From contig JXTW01000011.1 of NCBI GenBank assembly GCA_004368235.1, positions 10,096 to 57,396 of the forward strand: a stretch of 47,301 nt of DNA. The letters are read 5' to 3'. The position numbers were made by a program, and so were the translations under genes. The stretch is from Helicobacter anseris. GTDB taxonomy: Bacteria > Campylobacterota > Campylobacteria > Campylobacterales > Helicobacteraceae. Position 1 is the stretch's first letter, and each line of letters opens with the position of its first letter. The notes under the pieces were generated by a model that was given only the letters and a program-made list of their open reading frames with translations, did not search any database and was not told the DNA's origin. Shown here one piece after another: positions 37,701 through 45,562 of this stretch.

Positions 37701-37965
37701 CAATTTTTTCTATGTCAAATGGGGTGCTAGAGGGTTTGTTTAGAATCTTTTGTAGATTCAATTCCTTTAGTTCTAAAATAAATTTATTGTCAAGTTTTAG
37801 ATACAATTGTTTTGCAGAAATGCTTCCAAGATGCAATCTCTCTATGCGAATACCATGTGATAGGATTTTGTAAAAGCTAAAAAATAGGATTAGGATGATA
37901 AGAAAAAAAATACTCAATCCCAATATTCTTCTGGATTTTATTTTACTCATTTTTTTAACCATCAT
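34726..37965 (-). CDS. Large AsmA/YhdP-like envelope protein
   Basis: A 1079-residue protein anchored by one N-terminal helix (ILGLSIFFLIILILFFSFY), with long beta-rich periplasmic repeats. The AsmA/DUF3971-like end is recognisable (GSITFAINKEYLGLEKIHLIGDSMDVDGNG, INANLKISTIKNLSSILSKIPIVGFLVLGE). AsmA-like proteins are thought to form lipid-conducting bridges between the inner and outer membranes. A low-complexity, acidic Asn/Ser/Glu-rich insert of about 110 residues interrupts it around residues 480-600. The start is uncertain: ATG 37965, 37962 or 37950 are possible, none with a good ribosome binding site. All overlap the divergent mltG gene. This is the position I recall for HP0586. Confidence 0.8.
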   Translation of the reverse strand: MMVKKMSKIKSRRILGLSIFFLIILILFFSFYKILSHGIRIERLHLGSISAKQLYLKLDNKFILELKELNLQKILNKPSSTPFDIEKIVKSLRYFTWGIAYFQNLNIKSIILDKDKIASITYDGKQYKLLFPSINAIFDIKEDTGRLNLDIQNLILTDFDSNIKGKIAYIPTRHEMAFNLNVTKEKNTLFIIGSTDLKRIKINLKSSALTSLDFLKTPLKNIDNPALKSWLFEKIFFDQATINNLSFSTILTKKGFLPGLESSLEGKISINAAEINLFNNIDSIKAKKIIATLKNKKIRLDPENLTYGQTNLEGSSIVFENLFSHPKMTLKIKSPTFSYDTNLTDLLDRYNINVPLEQIDSPLKADLRLSIEFMPNHNKISFNGGITTQHSNLKLYSIPLYADLVKINFDITPNYKYIYIQTNGTYYYNMLASDLDGVIDLDNSTYKTQAKIHRLAINTNQHINFEQPFLKKDFKHDPDAFLNNQMNEKNPEENDEDDPSNQNNDTPSNQEMQENIDISESENISDSNTETLIEDIAQNNASTNSLTANTESDKSKNLQTQKNNSKNDLSSVSTQESVSTEEKISKFDKTFTKDPNKMTPIELKRLIIDSIKEDEKPYTQEILNINGMQDITLDIEIDFKDHDNILINLPDFKTSLTINPNNYIFKIDDIAKYKPYSPLIQYLDIKSGNAYITTQDFKDFTLLFSIGQNTLPLYDFNGIGVKTLDFSGTIQDDVIQISSLDKKISFTRKNAQNKINIKGYNFNLEQFLNSKIPAIQQALHGNNNGVSPTKEEVKNKLEFLKYKHQYQRRHHIKAEITNIEIDNMSIYYKDYLIPTDSISIRFRDQRILADATYKNGIANLDFIDGDIYIKATNFSANFINFVTQKNLFNGGLFTLIGAYKNSSFSGEVKVQNTLFKNFAVLQNIINLIDTVPSLIVFKNPNLGAQGYQVKNGSITFAINKEYLGLEKIHLIGDSMDVDGNGVIQLDNKEINANLKISTIKNLSSILSKIPIVGFLVLGEGGKISTNVTLNGTIEDPKTSVSLAEDIITAPFKILRRIFTPIDVIVDEIKTEMKDEEYRK

Positions 37966-38830
37966 TTTTTATTTTAGTATACCAGTATCAACAGAAAAGA
38001 CTCTTTTGGTTCCAAAAGGTTCAACTAAATCAATTATAGCATACTTGCATAGTAATGATTATGATGTTAATAGTTTTGATACATTTTTTTTGCGCTTTAT
38101 TGGAAAGCCTCAAAGTGGGTTTTTAAATATGCCAGCCTCTATTATGACTAAGGCAGATTTTTTGTATGCTTTAAGTAAATCCAAGGCTGCTTTAAAAGAA
38201 GTAACATTAATTCCTGGTGAAACGATGTATTTTTTTAATCAAATTCTCTCTAAAGCTTTTGGACTTAAGATTGAAGATTTACAAAGGGCTTTTAGGGAAA
38301 AAACTCCTTATAAAGATGGTGTAATTTTTGCAGATACCTATAAGTTACCACTTGGAGCGGATGCAGACTTTTTAATAGGGTTTCTTGTGGATAAGTCAAT
38401 GAAAAAGCACAAGGAGCTTGCTTTAAAGGTTTTGGGAGTTTATGATGAGAAGCGGTGGTTTAGATATGTGAGTATAGCATCTATTATTCAAAAGGAAGCA
38501 GCAAATGTAATTGAGATGCCAATTGTAAGTGCTGTAATTTATAATCGTATTAAAAAGGGAATGCCTTTACAGATGGATGGAAGTCTAAATTATGGCAAAT
38601 ATTCTCATACTAGAGTTACGCCAGATCGTATCAGAAAAGATGATACAGAATTTAATACTTATAAAAAGTTTGGTATTCCTAAAAATCCAGTAGGCAGTGT
38701 TAGCATGGATGCAATTAAGGCAGCCATAAATCCAGCTAAAGTGGATTATCTTTATTTTGTAAAGAATAAAAATGGGACTCATACCTTTTCAAAAACCTTT
38801 AAACAACATCGCCAAAATATAGGTAAATAA
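37895..38830 (+). CDS. mltG: Endolytic murein transglycosylase MltG
   Basis: A 311-residue membrane-anchored lytic transglycosylase that cuts nascent peptidoglycan and so sets glycan strand length. An N-terminal helix (LLDFILLIFLTIIFYFSI) is followed by a LysM-like part (TLLVPKGSTKSIIAYL) and the YceG catalytic domain. The catalytic glutamate is Glu201 in SIIQKEAAN, with NRIKKGMPLQMDGSLNY and PKNPVGSVSMDAIKAAINP after it. Older databases mislabel this family as aminodeoxychorismate lyase. Start ATG 37895 has AGGATTAGG upstream and lies inside the opposing gene, giving a 71-bp head-to-head overlap at most. Confidence 0.94.
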   Translation: MIRKKILNPNILLDFILLIFLTIIFYFSIPVSTEKTLLVPKGSTKSIIAYLHSNDYDVNSFDTFFLRFIGKPQSGFLNMPASIMTKADFLYALSKSKAALKEVTLIPGETMYFFNQILSKAFGLKIEDLQRAFREKTPYKDGVIFADTYKLPLGADADFLIGFLVDKSMKKHKELALKVLGVYDEKRWFRYVSIASIIQKEAANVIEMPIVSAVIYNRIKKGMPLQMDGSLNYGKYSHTRVTPDRIRKDDTEFNTYKKFGIPKNPVGSVSMDAIKAAINPAKVDYLYFVKNKNGTHTFSKTFKQHRQNIGK

Positions 38831-38869
38831 TTTTTTTACTTTTATTTATATTTTGTTTAAAAAAATAAT

Positions 38870-38875
38870 TATAAT
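38870..38875 (+). promoter_or_regulatory. Putative -10 box of the oor operon
   Basis: TATAAT (in AATTATAATCAGCC) lies 125 bases upstream of the oorD start, in a 170-base gap after mltG. It implies a leader of about 118 bases that contains the small dyad at 38966-38978. Confidence 0.5.
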
Positions 38876-38965
38876 CAGCCAAAGTATATGATTTGATTTG
38901 AAAATGATTGCAGTTGCATTCAAAATATTTCAAAAAATGATATATTTTAAAAATTCAAAAAATAC

Positions 38966-38978
38966 TAGGAATATCCTA
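38966..38978. promoter_or_regulatory. Dyad TAGGA-ATA-TCCTA in the oor leader
   Basis: A perfect 5-bp inverted repeat with a three-base centre lies about nine bases before the GAGGAG ribosome binding site of oorD. It could be a small regulator site or an RNA hairpin near the translation start, or chance. Confidence 0.3.
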
Positions 38979-38999
38979 AAACCACTTGAGGAGAATACA

Positions 39000-39308
39000 A
39001 TGTCAAATATGCTAACTCCAGAAGGCGTGCCAGTTTGGACAAATGAAGATCGCTGTAAGGGTTGTGATATATGTGTATCAAAATGTCCAGCAGGAGTTTT
39101 GTCAATGCAGCTAGATCATACAAAAGTTTTAGGCAAGATTATTAAAGTTGTTCATCCAGAAGCTTGTATTGGCTGTAAAGAGTGTGAATTGCATTGCCCA
39201 GATTTTGCTATTTATGTAGCTGAACGTAAGGATTTTAAATTTGCAAAATTAACAGAAGAAGCAAAGATGCGTGCAGAAGCTATTAAGGCTAATGGATATA
39301 TTTTATAG
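39000..39308 (+). CDS. oorD: 2-oxoglutarate:acceptor oxidoreductase, delta (ferredoxin) subunit
   Basis: A 102-residue 2[4Fe-4S] ferredoxin-like subunit that passes electrons from oxidative decarboxylation of 2-oxoglutarate to the acceptor. Both cluster motifs are complete: CKGCDICVSKCPAG and CIGCKECELHCPDF. Start ATG 39000 follows GAGGAG at good spacing; a longer in-frame start at 38898 has no support. The oor complex replaces 2-oxoglutarate dehydrogenase in Helicobacter and is oxygen sensitive. First gene of oorDABC. Confidence 0.97.
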   Translation: MSNMLTPEGVPVWTNEDRCKGCDICVSKCPAGVLSMQLDHTKVLGKIIKVVHPEACIGCKECELHCPDFAIYVAERKDFKFAKLTEEAKMRAEAIKANGYIL

Positions 39309-39322
39309 GTTTGGAGGTAGAG

Positions 39323-40447
39323 ATGAGAGAAGTTATTTCTGGTGGTAATGAACTGGTAGCAATGGCTGCAATTGATGCTGGATGTAAATTTTATGGTGGT
39401 TATCCAATTACCCCTTCATCAGATATTATGCATGAACTTAGTGTAATGTTGCCAAGGGTTGGAGGTACATTTATCCAAATGGAAGACGAGATTAGTGGTA
39501 TTTCTGTGGCTCTTGGCGCTTCTATGAGTGGGGCGAAGTCTATGACGGGTAGTTCTGGACCAGGTATATCTTTAAAGGCAGAACAGATTGGTTATGGATT
39601 TATGGCAGAGATTCCATTAGTGATCGCTAATGTTATGCGTTCTGGTCCATCTACTGGTATGCCTACTCGTGTAGCACAGGGTGATATCAATTTTATGAAA
39701 AATCCAACACATGGTGATTTTAAGGCAGTAGCTTTAGCACCAGGAACTTTAGCTGAAGCTTATACAGAAACCTTACGCGCTTTTAACTTAGCAGAAATGT
39801 TGATGACTCCTGTATTTTTACTTATGGATGAGACAATAGGACATATGTATGGAAAGGCTATATTACCTGATCTAGAAGAGGTAAAAAATAGCATCATTAA
39901 TAGAAAAGAATTTAGTGGTGATGTCAAGGATTATCAACCCTATGGAGTAGGGGATAATCAACCAGCAATTTTAAATCCATTTTTTAAGGGGTATCGCTAT
40001 CATGTAACTGGTTTACATCATGGACCTATAGGGTTTCCGACTGAAGATGCAAAGATGGCTGATAAACTTATAAGGCGTCTTTTTGGAAAGATTGATTCTA
40101 GGATTGATGATATTTCTCGTGTTGAAGAAGTAGATTTAGAAGATGCAGAAGTAGCTATTATTGCTTATGGATCAGCATCATTAGCCGTAAAAGAAGCGAT
40201 TAAAGAGCTAAGATCTATGGGTAAAAAAGTAGGTCTTTTCCGTCCTATTACTATTTGGCCTAGTCCAGAAAAACACTTAAGGGCATTAAGCAATAGATTT
40301 AAAAAGATTTTAGTCATTGAACTTAATATTGGTCAATATATTCAAGAGATTGAACGTGTTATGGAAAGAAGAGTTGAGTTTTTTGGTAGGGCTGATGGTA
40401 GAAGTATTTTGCCTGCAGAGATTGTAAAGAAAGTGGAGGAGATGTAA
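39323..40447 (+). CDS. oorA: 2-oxoglutarate:acceptor oxidoreductase, alpha subunit
   Basis: A 374-residue alpha subunit carrying the pyrimidine-binding half of the TPP site and the CoA-side domain. Landmarks are GCKFYGGYPITPSSDIMHEL, MEDEISGISVALGASMSGAKSMTGSSGPG, VANVMRSGPSTGMPTR and TGLHHGPIGFPTED, all as in KorA/OorA. The start is ATG 39323 preceded by GGAGG; the longer in-frame reading from 39311 begins inside that ribosome binding site. One base separates its stop from oorB. Confidence 0.97.
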   Translation: MREVISGGNELVAMAAIDAGCKFYGGYPITPSSDIMHELSVMLPRVGGTFIQMEDEISGISVALGASMSGAKSMTGSSGPGISLKAEQIGYGFMAEIPLVIANVMRSGPSTGMPTRVAQGDINFMKNPTHGDFKAVALAPGTLAEAYTETLRAFNLAEMLMTPVFLLMDETIGHMYGKAILPDLEEVKNSIINRKEFSGDVKDYQPYGVGDNQPAILNPFFKGYRYHVTGLHHGPIGFPTEDAKMADKLIRRLFGKIDSRIDDISRVEEVDLEDAEVAIIAYGSASLAVKEAIKELRSMGKKVGLFRPITIWPSPEKHLRALSNRFKKILVIELNIGQYIQEIERVMERRVEFFGRADGRSILPAEIVKKVEEM

Positions 40448-40448
40448 A

Positions 40449-41264
40449 ATGGCTTTTAATTATGATGAGTATTTACGTGTAGATAAACTGCCTACACTTT
40501 GGTGTTGGGGATGTGGAGATGGTGTTATTTTGAAATCCATTGTCCGTGCTATTGATGCATTAGGTTGGAATATGGATGATGTTTGTTTGGTAAGTGGGAT
40601 TGGTTGTTCAGGGCGTATGAGTAGTTATGTAAATTGCAATACCGTGCATACTACTCATGGTCGTGCCATCGCATATGCTACTGGGATTAAGTTGGCTAAT
40701 CCAGATAAGCATGTGATTGTAGTTAGTGGAGATGGTGATGGTTTAGCCATTGGTGGGAATCATACTATACATGCAGCCAGAAGAAATATTGATATAAATT
40801 TTATTTTAGTTAATAATTTTATTTATGGTTTGACAAATTCTCAAACTTCACCCACCACGCCAAAGGGTATGTGGACAGTTACCGCTCAATATGGAAATAT
40901 TGATAATAACTTTGATCCATGCAAACTTGTAGAATCTGCTGGAGCAAGCTTCATAGCTAGGGAATCTGTTCTTAGCTCTGCAAAGATTGAAAAAATTTTT
41001 GTTGAAGGTTTTAAACACAAGGGTTTTAGTTTTTTTGATATTCATAGTAATTGTCATATTAATTTGGGTCGCAAAAATAAGATGGGAGAAGCTGTAGAAG
41101 TTTTAAAATGGATTGATTCTCGAACTATTTCAAAACAAAAATATGAAGCTTTGAATGATGAGGAAAAAATAGGCAAATATCCAACTGGAATTTTAAAACA
41201 AGAAGATAAGACTGAATATTGTGCCTCTTATCAAGAGGTTATTAATAGACTTCAGGGCAAGTAA
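40449..41264 (+). CDS. oorB: 2-oxoglutarate:acceptor oxidoreductase, beta subunit (TPP binding)
   Basis: A 271-residue subunit that binds thiamine diphosphate. The TPP/Mg motif is VVSGDGDGLAIGGNH with NNFIYGLTNSQTSPTTPKG behind it. Conserved cysteines appear in WCWGCGDGV and GIGCSGRMSSYVNC. It would catalyse the decarboxylation of 2-oxoglutarate to succinyl-CoA together with OorA. It follows oorA by one base with GGAGGAG upstream. Confidence 0.97.
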   Translation: MAFNYDEYLRVDKLPTLWCWGCGDGVILKSIVRAIDALGWNMDDVCLVSGIGCSGRMSSYVNCNTVHTTHGRAIAYATGIKLANPDKHVIVVSGDGDGLAIGGNHTIHAARRNIDINFILVNNFIYGLTNSQTSPTTPKGMWTVTAQYGNIDNNFDPCKLVESAGASFIARESVLSSAKIEKIFVEGFKHKGFSFFDIHSNCHINLGRKNKMGEAVEVLKWIDSRTISKQKYEALNDEEKIGKYPTGILKQEDKTEYCASYQEVINRLQGK

Positions 41265-41275
41265 AAGGAGAGTGT

Positions 41276-41827
41276 ATGGAAACACAGCTTAGATTTACGG
41301 GTGTTGGTGGACAGGGAGTGCTTCTAGCTGGAGAAATTTTAGCAGAGGCAAATATTCGTGCAGGGGGTTATGGACTTAAAGCTTCTACATATACTTCTCA
41401 AGTGCGTGGTGGTCCTACCAAGGTAGATATTCTACTTGATAAAGAGGAGATTTTATATCCTTATGCCAATGAAGGTGAAATTGATTTTATGCTTTCAGTC
41501 GCTCAGCTTAGCTATAATCAATTTAAAAGCGGAGTAAGAAAGGGTGGGATTATGGTGCTTGAACCAAATTTAGTTATTCCAAGTGATGAGGATAGACAAA
41601 ATTATAAAATTTATGAAATACCCATTATTACCATTGCCAAAGAAGAAGTGGGAAATGTTGTTACGCAATCTGTAGTTGCTTTGGCTGCTACAGTAGTATT
41701 TACAAAGTGCGTAGATAGGGATATTGTTTTTGAAACAATGATTTCTAAGGTACCAAAAAAGGTAGCTGATTTGAATACTAAGGCATTTGAATTAGGCGAA
41801 AAATATGCTATTAAGGCTTTGAGTTAG
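41276..41827 (+). CDS. oorC: 2-oxoglutarate:acceptor oxidoreductase, gamma subunit
   Basis: A 183-residue subunit of the POR gamma family. The opening RFTGVGGQGVLLAGEILAEA and the segment STYTSQVRGGPTKVDILL are diagnostic. It completes the four-subunit complex. AAGGAG precedes ATG 41276. The helicase-like gene starts one base after its stop. Confidence 0.96.
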   Translation: METQLRFTGVGGQGVLLAGEILAEANIRAGGYGLKASTYTSQVRGGPTKVDILLDKEEILYPYANEGEIDFMLSVAQLSYNQFKSGVRKGGIMVLEPNLVIPSDEDRQNYKIYEIPIITIAKEEVGNVVTQSVVALAATVVFTKCVDRDIVFETMISKVPKKVADLNTKAFELGEKYAIKALS

Positions 41828-41828
41828 T

Positions 41829-43475
41829 TTGAGTGAAAGTCTTTTAACTTCAGCTTGTTATTGCTACTTAGCATTTTTAGAAAAAGAAAATAGAGGCACT
41901 TATGAGCTTGAAATAAGGGACTTTAATTTTTTAGATGAGCAAGCAAATAGTGGCAGATTTGAAGTTTCTTTTAACCTCAAGCTTAAAATGTTGGATAATC
42001 TAGTTTTTGTATTACCAGATGGTAGCGAAGTCATGCTTGATGATTCTGCAATTATTCAAAGAATTTATTATGATAAGTTAGAGCGGCTAGAGATTGAGTG
42101 TGGAATTAATCTTTTTCATCAAATCAAAAAAGCACTTATTAGTAAAACTTTAAGAGTTTATAATGATTTAAGATTTCTTATTAATAATCTCATTGATTTT
42201 TTTAAAAAATATACTCCAGCCTTGCCTATTTATCAGCCATCTATTGAGCCTTATGTTGATGTAGCTTTATCTGAAGCTCAAATTAATGCGGTTAATGGTA
42301 TTTTAACTAAGTCTATTAGCTATATTTGGGGTCCACCTGGTAGTGGGAAAACGCAATATGTACTTTTTTATTCTATCTTATCTTTACTTAAGGCTAATAA
42401 AAAAATTTGTATTCTTGCCCCAACAAATAGCGCATTAGAGCAGATATTATTTGTATTACTGGAAAAATTAGAGTCTGTTGGGATTGATAGTAATTGTGCT
42501 TTGAGGTTGGGTATACCAAGTGCTAGTTTTTTGCATAAATACCCTAATGTTTGTGAAACGTATGTAAGAGAGGTGAGACATCTTTTCTCTATTAGTTTGC
42601 AAGATCGTTATGCAATGACTCACATTTTTGCCATGACACTTGATGGATTTATTAAAAAATATCCTGTTATGAATATAAAATTTGATCATATTTTTTTGGA
42701 TGAATGCGCTTTTACCCCTCTTATTAAAGCTCTTAGTATCTGTGTAGACAATACTCCTTTTACGCTTTTAGGTGATCACAAGCAATTGGCTCCAATTTGT
42801 GAAATGCCGCAGAATTTGATGATTAATGAGAATATCTGTGCCAGACTTTGGGGGTTTTCAGCTATTTTTATAGAGGATTTTTTTATAAATTTATCAAAAT
42901 TATTGGAAAAAGATTTTCAAGATCAAGCTTCAATATGTCTTAAGAATACTTTTAAGCTTGACCAAACTTATCGATATGGGAAAAATCTAGCAGAACTTCT
43001 TGATAAGGCAATTTATCATAATAGGCTTTTTAGTACTCAAGCAGATACGCAAATTTTTTATGTTGATTGTAAAGAAAAAGAGAGAAAACATAAAAATATT
43101 GCTTTAAGTGAAGTAGAAGCTAGCATATATTTATTTAAAGAGCTTAAAGAGAAGGATGTGGCTATTATTACACCTTTTGTATCCCAAAGAATGCAAATGA
43201 TTAAATCAGGAATCCCATCAGATGTTGCTATGACTATTCATTCTTCTCAAGGAAGAGAATTTGAAATAGTGATTTTTTCACCAGTGCGACTTAGCTATCC
43301 AATGACAGATTCTAGAAATATCCAAGCTCTTTATACATTAAATGTGGCTATTAGCAGACTTAAGAAGTGTTTTATTTTAGTATGTGATGTTAGCTTTTGG
43401 AGTTCTTGTCATGGTCAGTTTATATCAGAGATCATAAAATTAGCTAAACCTTATCATGCAAGAAGCATATTATAA
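41829..43475 (+). CDS. UPF1/Dna2-type superfamily 1 helicase
   Basis: A 548-residue ATPase with SF1 helicase motifs: a Q-motif-like LSEAQINAV (148-156), Walker A GPPGSGKT (168-175), ILAPTNSALEQIL (motif Ia), FLDECAF (motif II), LGDHKQLAP (motif III), LDQTYRYG (motif IV), TIHSSQGREFEIVIFSPVR (motif V) and NVAISRLKKCFILVCD (motif VI). This is the UPF1/Dna2/SMUBP group, acting on RNA or single-stranded DNA. No nuclease domain is visible. The start is TTG 41829 with only a weak ribosome binding site, one base after oorC, so it probably depends on read-through from the oor operon. The role is unknown. Confidence 0.82.
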   Translation: MSESLLTSACYCYLAFLEKENRGTYELEIRDFNFLDEQANSGRFEVSFNLKLKMLDNLVFVLPDGSEVMLDDSAIIQRIYYDKLERLEIECGINLFHQIKKALISKTLRVYNDLRFLINNLIDFFKKYTPALPIYQPSIEPYVDVALSEAQINAVNGILTKSISYIWGPPGSGKTQYVLFYSILSLLKANKKICILAPTNSALEQILFVLLEKLESVGIDSNCALRLGIPSASFLHKYPNVCETYVREVRHLFSISLQDRYAMTHIFAMTLDGFIKKYPVMNIKFDHIFLDECAFTPLIKALSICVDNTPFTLLGDHKQLAPICEMPQNLMINENICARLWGFSAIFIEDFFINLSKLLEKDFQDQASICLKNTFKLDQTYRYGKNLAELLDKAIYHNRLFSTQADTQIFYVDCKEKERKHKNIALSEVEASIYLFKELKEKDVAIITPFVSQRMQMIKSGIPSDVAMTIHSSQGREFEIVIFSPVRLSYPMTDSRNIQALYTLNVAISRLKKCFILVCDVSFWSSCHGQFISEIIKLAKPYHARSIL

Positions 43476-43547
43476 AACTGCTTAAGAGAAAACTATTATT
43501 TGTACTTTTGTTTTTGATTATTTTATCAAGGCTGCTGCAAAATATGC

Positions 43548-43553
43548 TATAAT
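43548..43553 (+). promoter_or_regulatory. Putative -10 box of rpsB-tsf
   Basis: TATAAT in TATGCTATAATCGCGC is the best promoter-like box in the 195-base gap upstream of rpsB. It would give a leader of about 110 bases. Confidence 0.6.
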
Positions 43554-43583
43554 CGCGCTTCCATTGTTAATATTGAAATCACA

Positions 43584-43670
43584 CACGCTAATTCTTCAAT
43601 GGTTGGTGATTGTCTTAATGAGACTCATCTAATGAGCGTGGAGGAAAAACCAAATTTAAGGAGAAGAAAT
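43584..43670 (+). promoter_or_regulatory. Possible structured leader of rpsB (autoregulation candidate)
   Basis: CACGCT (43584-43589) pairs with AGCGTG (43635-43640), closing a 45-base loop. Inside it CTCAT (43624-43628) can pair with ATGAG (43632-43636), which shares two bases with the outer helix, so the two pairings exclude each other. AAGGAG (43658-43663) follows. S2 is known to regulate rpsB-tsf through its leader in gammaproteobacteria; extending this here is an inference. Confidence 0.3.
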
Positions 43671-44462
43671 ATGGTAACAATGAAAGACTTATTGGAATGT
43701 GGTGTGCATTTTGGACATCAAACAAGAAGATGGAATCCAAAAATGAAGCGTTTTATTTTTGGTGTAAGAAAAAATATCCATATTATTGATTTGCAGAAGA
43801 CTTTACGTTATTTTAGATATACCTATAATATTGTTCGTGATGCTGCTGCAGAGGGAAAAACCATTATGTTTGTCGGGACTAAAAAGCAAGCTAATGAAAC
43901 CTTAAAGGAGTATGCAGAAAAAATTCAAATTCCTTATGTTAATTATCGCTGGCTTGGTGGTATGCTAACAAATTTTAGTACTATCAAAAAATCTATTCGT
44001 AAATTAGAGATTATTGAGGAAATGGAAGAAAGTGGACAAATTGATATGCTTACCAAGAAAGAAAAGTTAATGATCTTGCGCAAAAAAGATAAATTAAATA
44101 AATATCTTGGTGGCGTTAGGCATATGAAAAAAGCTCCTGATATGATTTTTGTGATTGATGTTGTTAAAGAGAAGATTGCAGTAGCAGAAGCAAGAAGACT
44201 TGGTATTCCTGTGGTTGCTCCACTAGATACAAACTGCGATCCCGATCTGGTTGATTATCCTATTCCTGGTAATGATGATGCTATTCGTTCTATTCAACTT
44301 TTTTGCAAAGAAATGAGTGAGGCTATTACTGAGGGTCGTGCGATGGTGGGTGCAGAAGGTCAAGCAGAAGTAGAAGTAGCTCCAGCCAGCGATGAGGAAA
44401 AGCAAGAGCTTATGGATGAAGTAACAGCAGATCTTGAAAAAGAAATGTCAAAGGGGGAGTAA
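43671..44462 (+). CDS. rpsB: 30S ribosomal protein S2
   Basis: A 263-residue protein of the small ribosomal subunit. Diagnostic stretches are [46 protein letters not shown] and [31 protein letters not shown]. Start ATG 43671 follows AAGGAGAAG at good spacing; the frame extends upstream to 43599, but that part is leader. tsf follows with no gap. Confidence 0.98.
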   Translation: MVTMKDLLECGVHFGHQTRRWNPKMKRFIFGVRKNIHIIDLQKTLRYFRYTYNIVRDAAAEGKTIMFVGTKKQANETLKEYAEKIQIPYVNYRWLGGMLTNFSTIKKSIRKLEIIEEMEESGQIDMLTKKEKLMILRKKDKLNKYLGGVRHMKKAPDMIFVIDVVKEKIAVAEARRLGIPVVAPLDTNCDPDLVDYPIPGNDDAIRSIQLFCKEMSEAITEGRAMVGAEGQAEVEVAPASDEEKQELMDEVTADLEKEMSKGE

Positions 44463-45530
44463 ATGGCAGAAATTAGTGCGCAATTAGTAAAACAACTTCG
44501 TGAGATGACTGATGCTGGTATGATGGACTGCAAGAAAGCGCTTGTAGAAACTAATGGAGATATTGACAAAGCAGTTGAATATCTCCGCGAAAAGGGTTTA
44601 AGCAAGGCTGCAAAGAAGGCTGATAGAATTGCGGCAGAAGGAGTGGTTGCTGTAAGTGTATCTAGTGATTTAAAAAGCGCAGTTATGGTTGAAATTAATA
44701 GTGAAACTGATTTTGTGGCTAAAAATGATGGCTTTAAAGAGCTTGTCAATCAGACACTTGCTTGTGTAAAAGAAAATAATATAAAAGATGTTAATGCACT
44801 CATAGAATCAAAAATTGGATCTGATAAATTTGGTGATTATTTAAATTCCCAGATTGCTAAAATTGGAGAAAATATTGTAGTAAGACGCTTGAGTAATTTA
44901 AAGGCTGATGCTAAGAGCATAGTTACAGGGTATGCACATTCTAATGCTCGTGTAGGAGTTTTAATTGTTGCAAAATGTGAAAATGAGGCAAATTTGACAA
45001 AAGTTTCTGAATTGATACGTAATATTTGCATGCATGCAGCAGCTATGAAGCCACAAGTACTTGATTATAGCTCTTTTAGTGCAGATTTTATTCAAAAAGA
45101 AAAGACTGCACTAAAAGCAGAGATTGAAAAAGAAAATGAAGAGTTAAAGAGGCTTGGAAAGCCATTAAAGGTCATTCCAGAGTTTATTAGTCGTTGCGAG
45201 CTTACAGAATCTGTTTTAAAAAATCAAGAAGAAAAATTAAAAGCAGATCTTAAGGCTCAAGGTAAGCCAGAAACTATTTGGGATAAGATTATTCCAGGTC
45301 AAATTGAGCGTTTTATAGCAGACAATACTTTGATTGATCAGCGTTTAACATTAATGGGACAGTTTTTTGTTATGGATGATAAAAAGACTATTGCTCAAGT
45401 TTTAGAACACAAATCTAAAGAACTGGGAGATAAAATTATTATTACTGAATATGTTCGTTTTGAGTTAGGCGAGGGTATTGAAAAAAAAGTAGAAGATTTT
45501 GTTTCTGAAGTTATGGCACAAATACAATAG
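44463..45530 (+). CDS. tsf: Translation elongation factor Ts
   Basis: A 355-residue guanine nucleotide exchange factor for EF-Tu. The N-terminal UBA-like part (VKQLREMTDAGMMDCKKALVETNGDIDKAVEYLREKG) and the EINSETDFVAKND core that contacts EF-Tu are clear. It is longer than the E. coli protein, as is normal in Helicobacter, owing to an inserted helical region around ALKAEIEKENEELKRLG. The gene begins directly after the rpsB stop and converges with aroG. Confidence 0.98.
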   Translation: MAEISAQLVKQLREMTDAGMMDCKKALVETNGDIDKAVEYLREKGLSKAAKKADRIAAEGVVAVSVSSDLKSAVMVEINSETDFVAKNDGFKELVNQTLACVKENNIKDVNALIESKIGSDKFGDYLNSQIAKIGENIVVRRLSNLKADAKSIVTGYAHSNARVGVLIVAKCENEANLTKVSELIRNICMHAAAMKPQVLDYSSFSADFIQKEKTALKAEIEKENEELKRLGKPLKVIPEFISRCELTESVLKNQEEKLKADLKAQGKPETIWDKIIPGQIERFIADNTLIDQRLTLMGQFFVMDDKKTIAQVLEHKSKELGDKIIITEYVRFELGEGIEKKVEDFVSEVMAQIQ

Positions 45531-45562
45531 CTATTTAACAAAAGAAAGCTGATTAAATAATT

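Noticed and set aside
38898-38999. 34-codon extension of oorD
   Set aside because: The internal ATG 39000 follows GAGGAG and begins the conserved ferredoxin sequence; the extension has no family counterpart and overlaps the leader dyad.
43599-43670. 24-codon extension of rpsB
   Set aside because: S2 proteins begin at [15 protein letters not shown], and AAGGAG sits right before ATG 43671.
44360-44749. Minus-strand open frame of 129 codons over the rpsB-tsf junction
   Set aside because: It is a shadow of two certain ribosomal/translation genes, with Ser/Ala/Leu low-complexity composition and no start signal.
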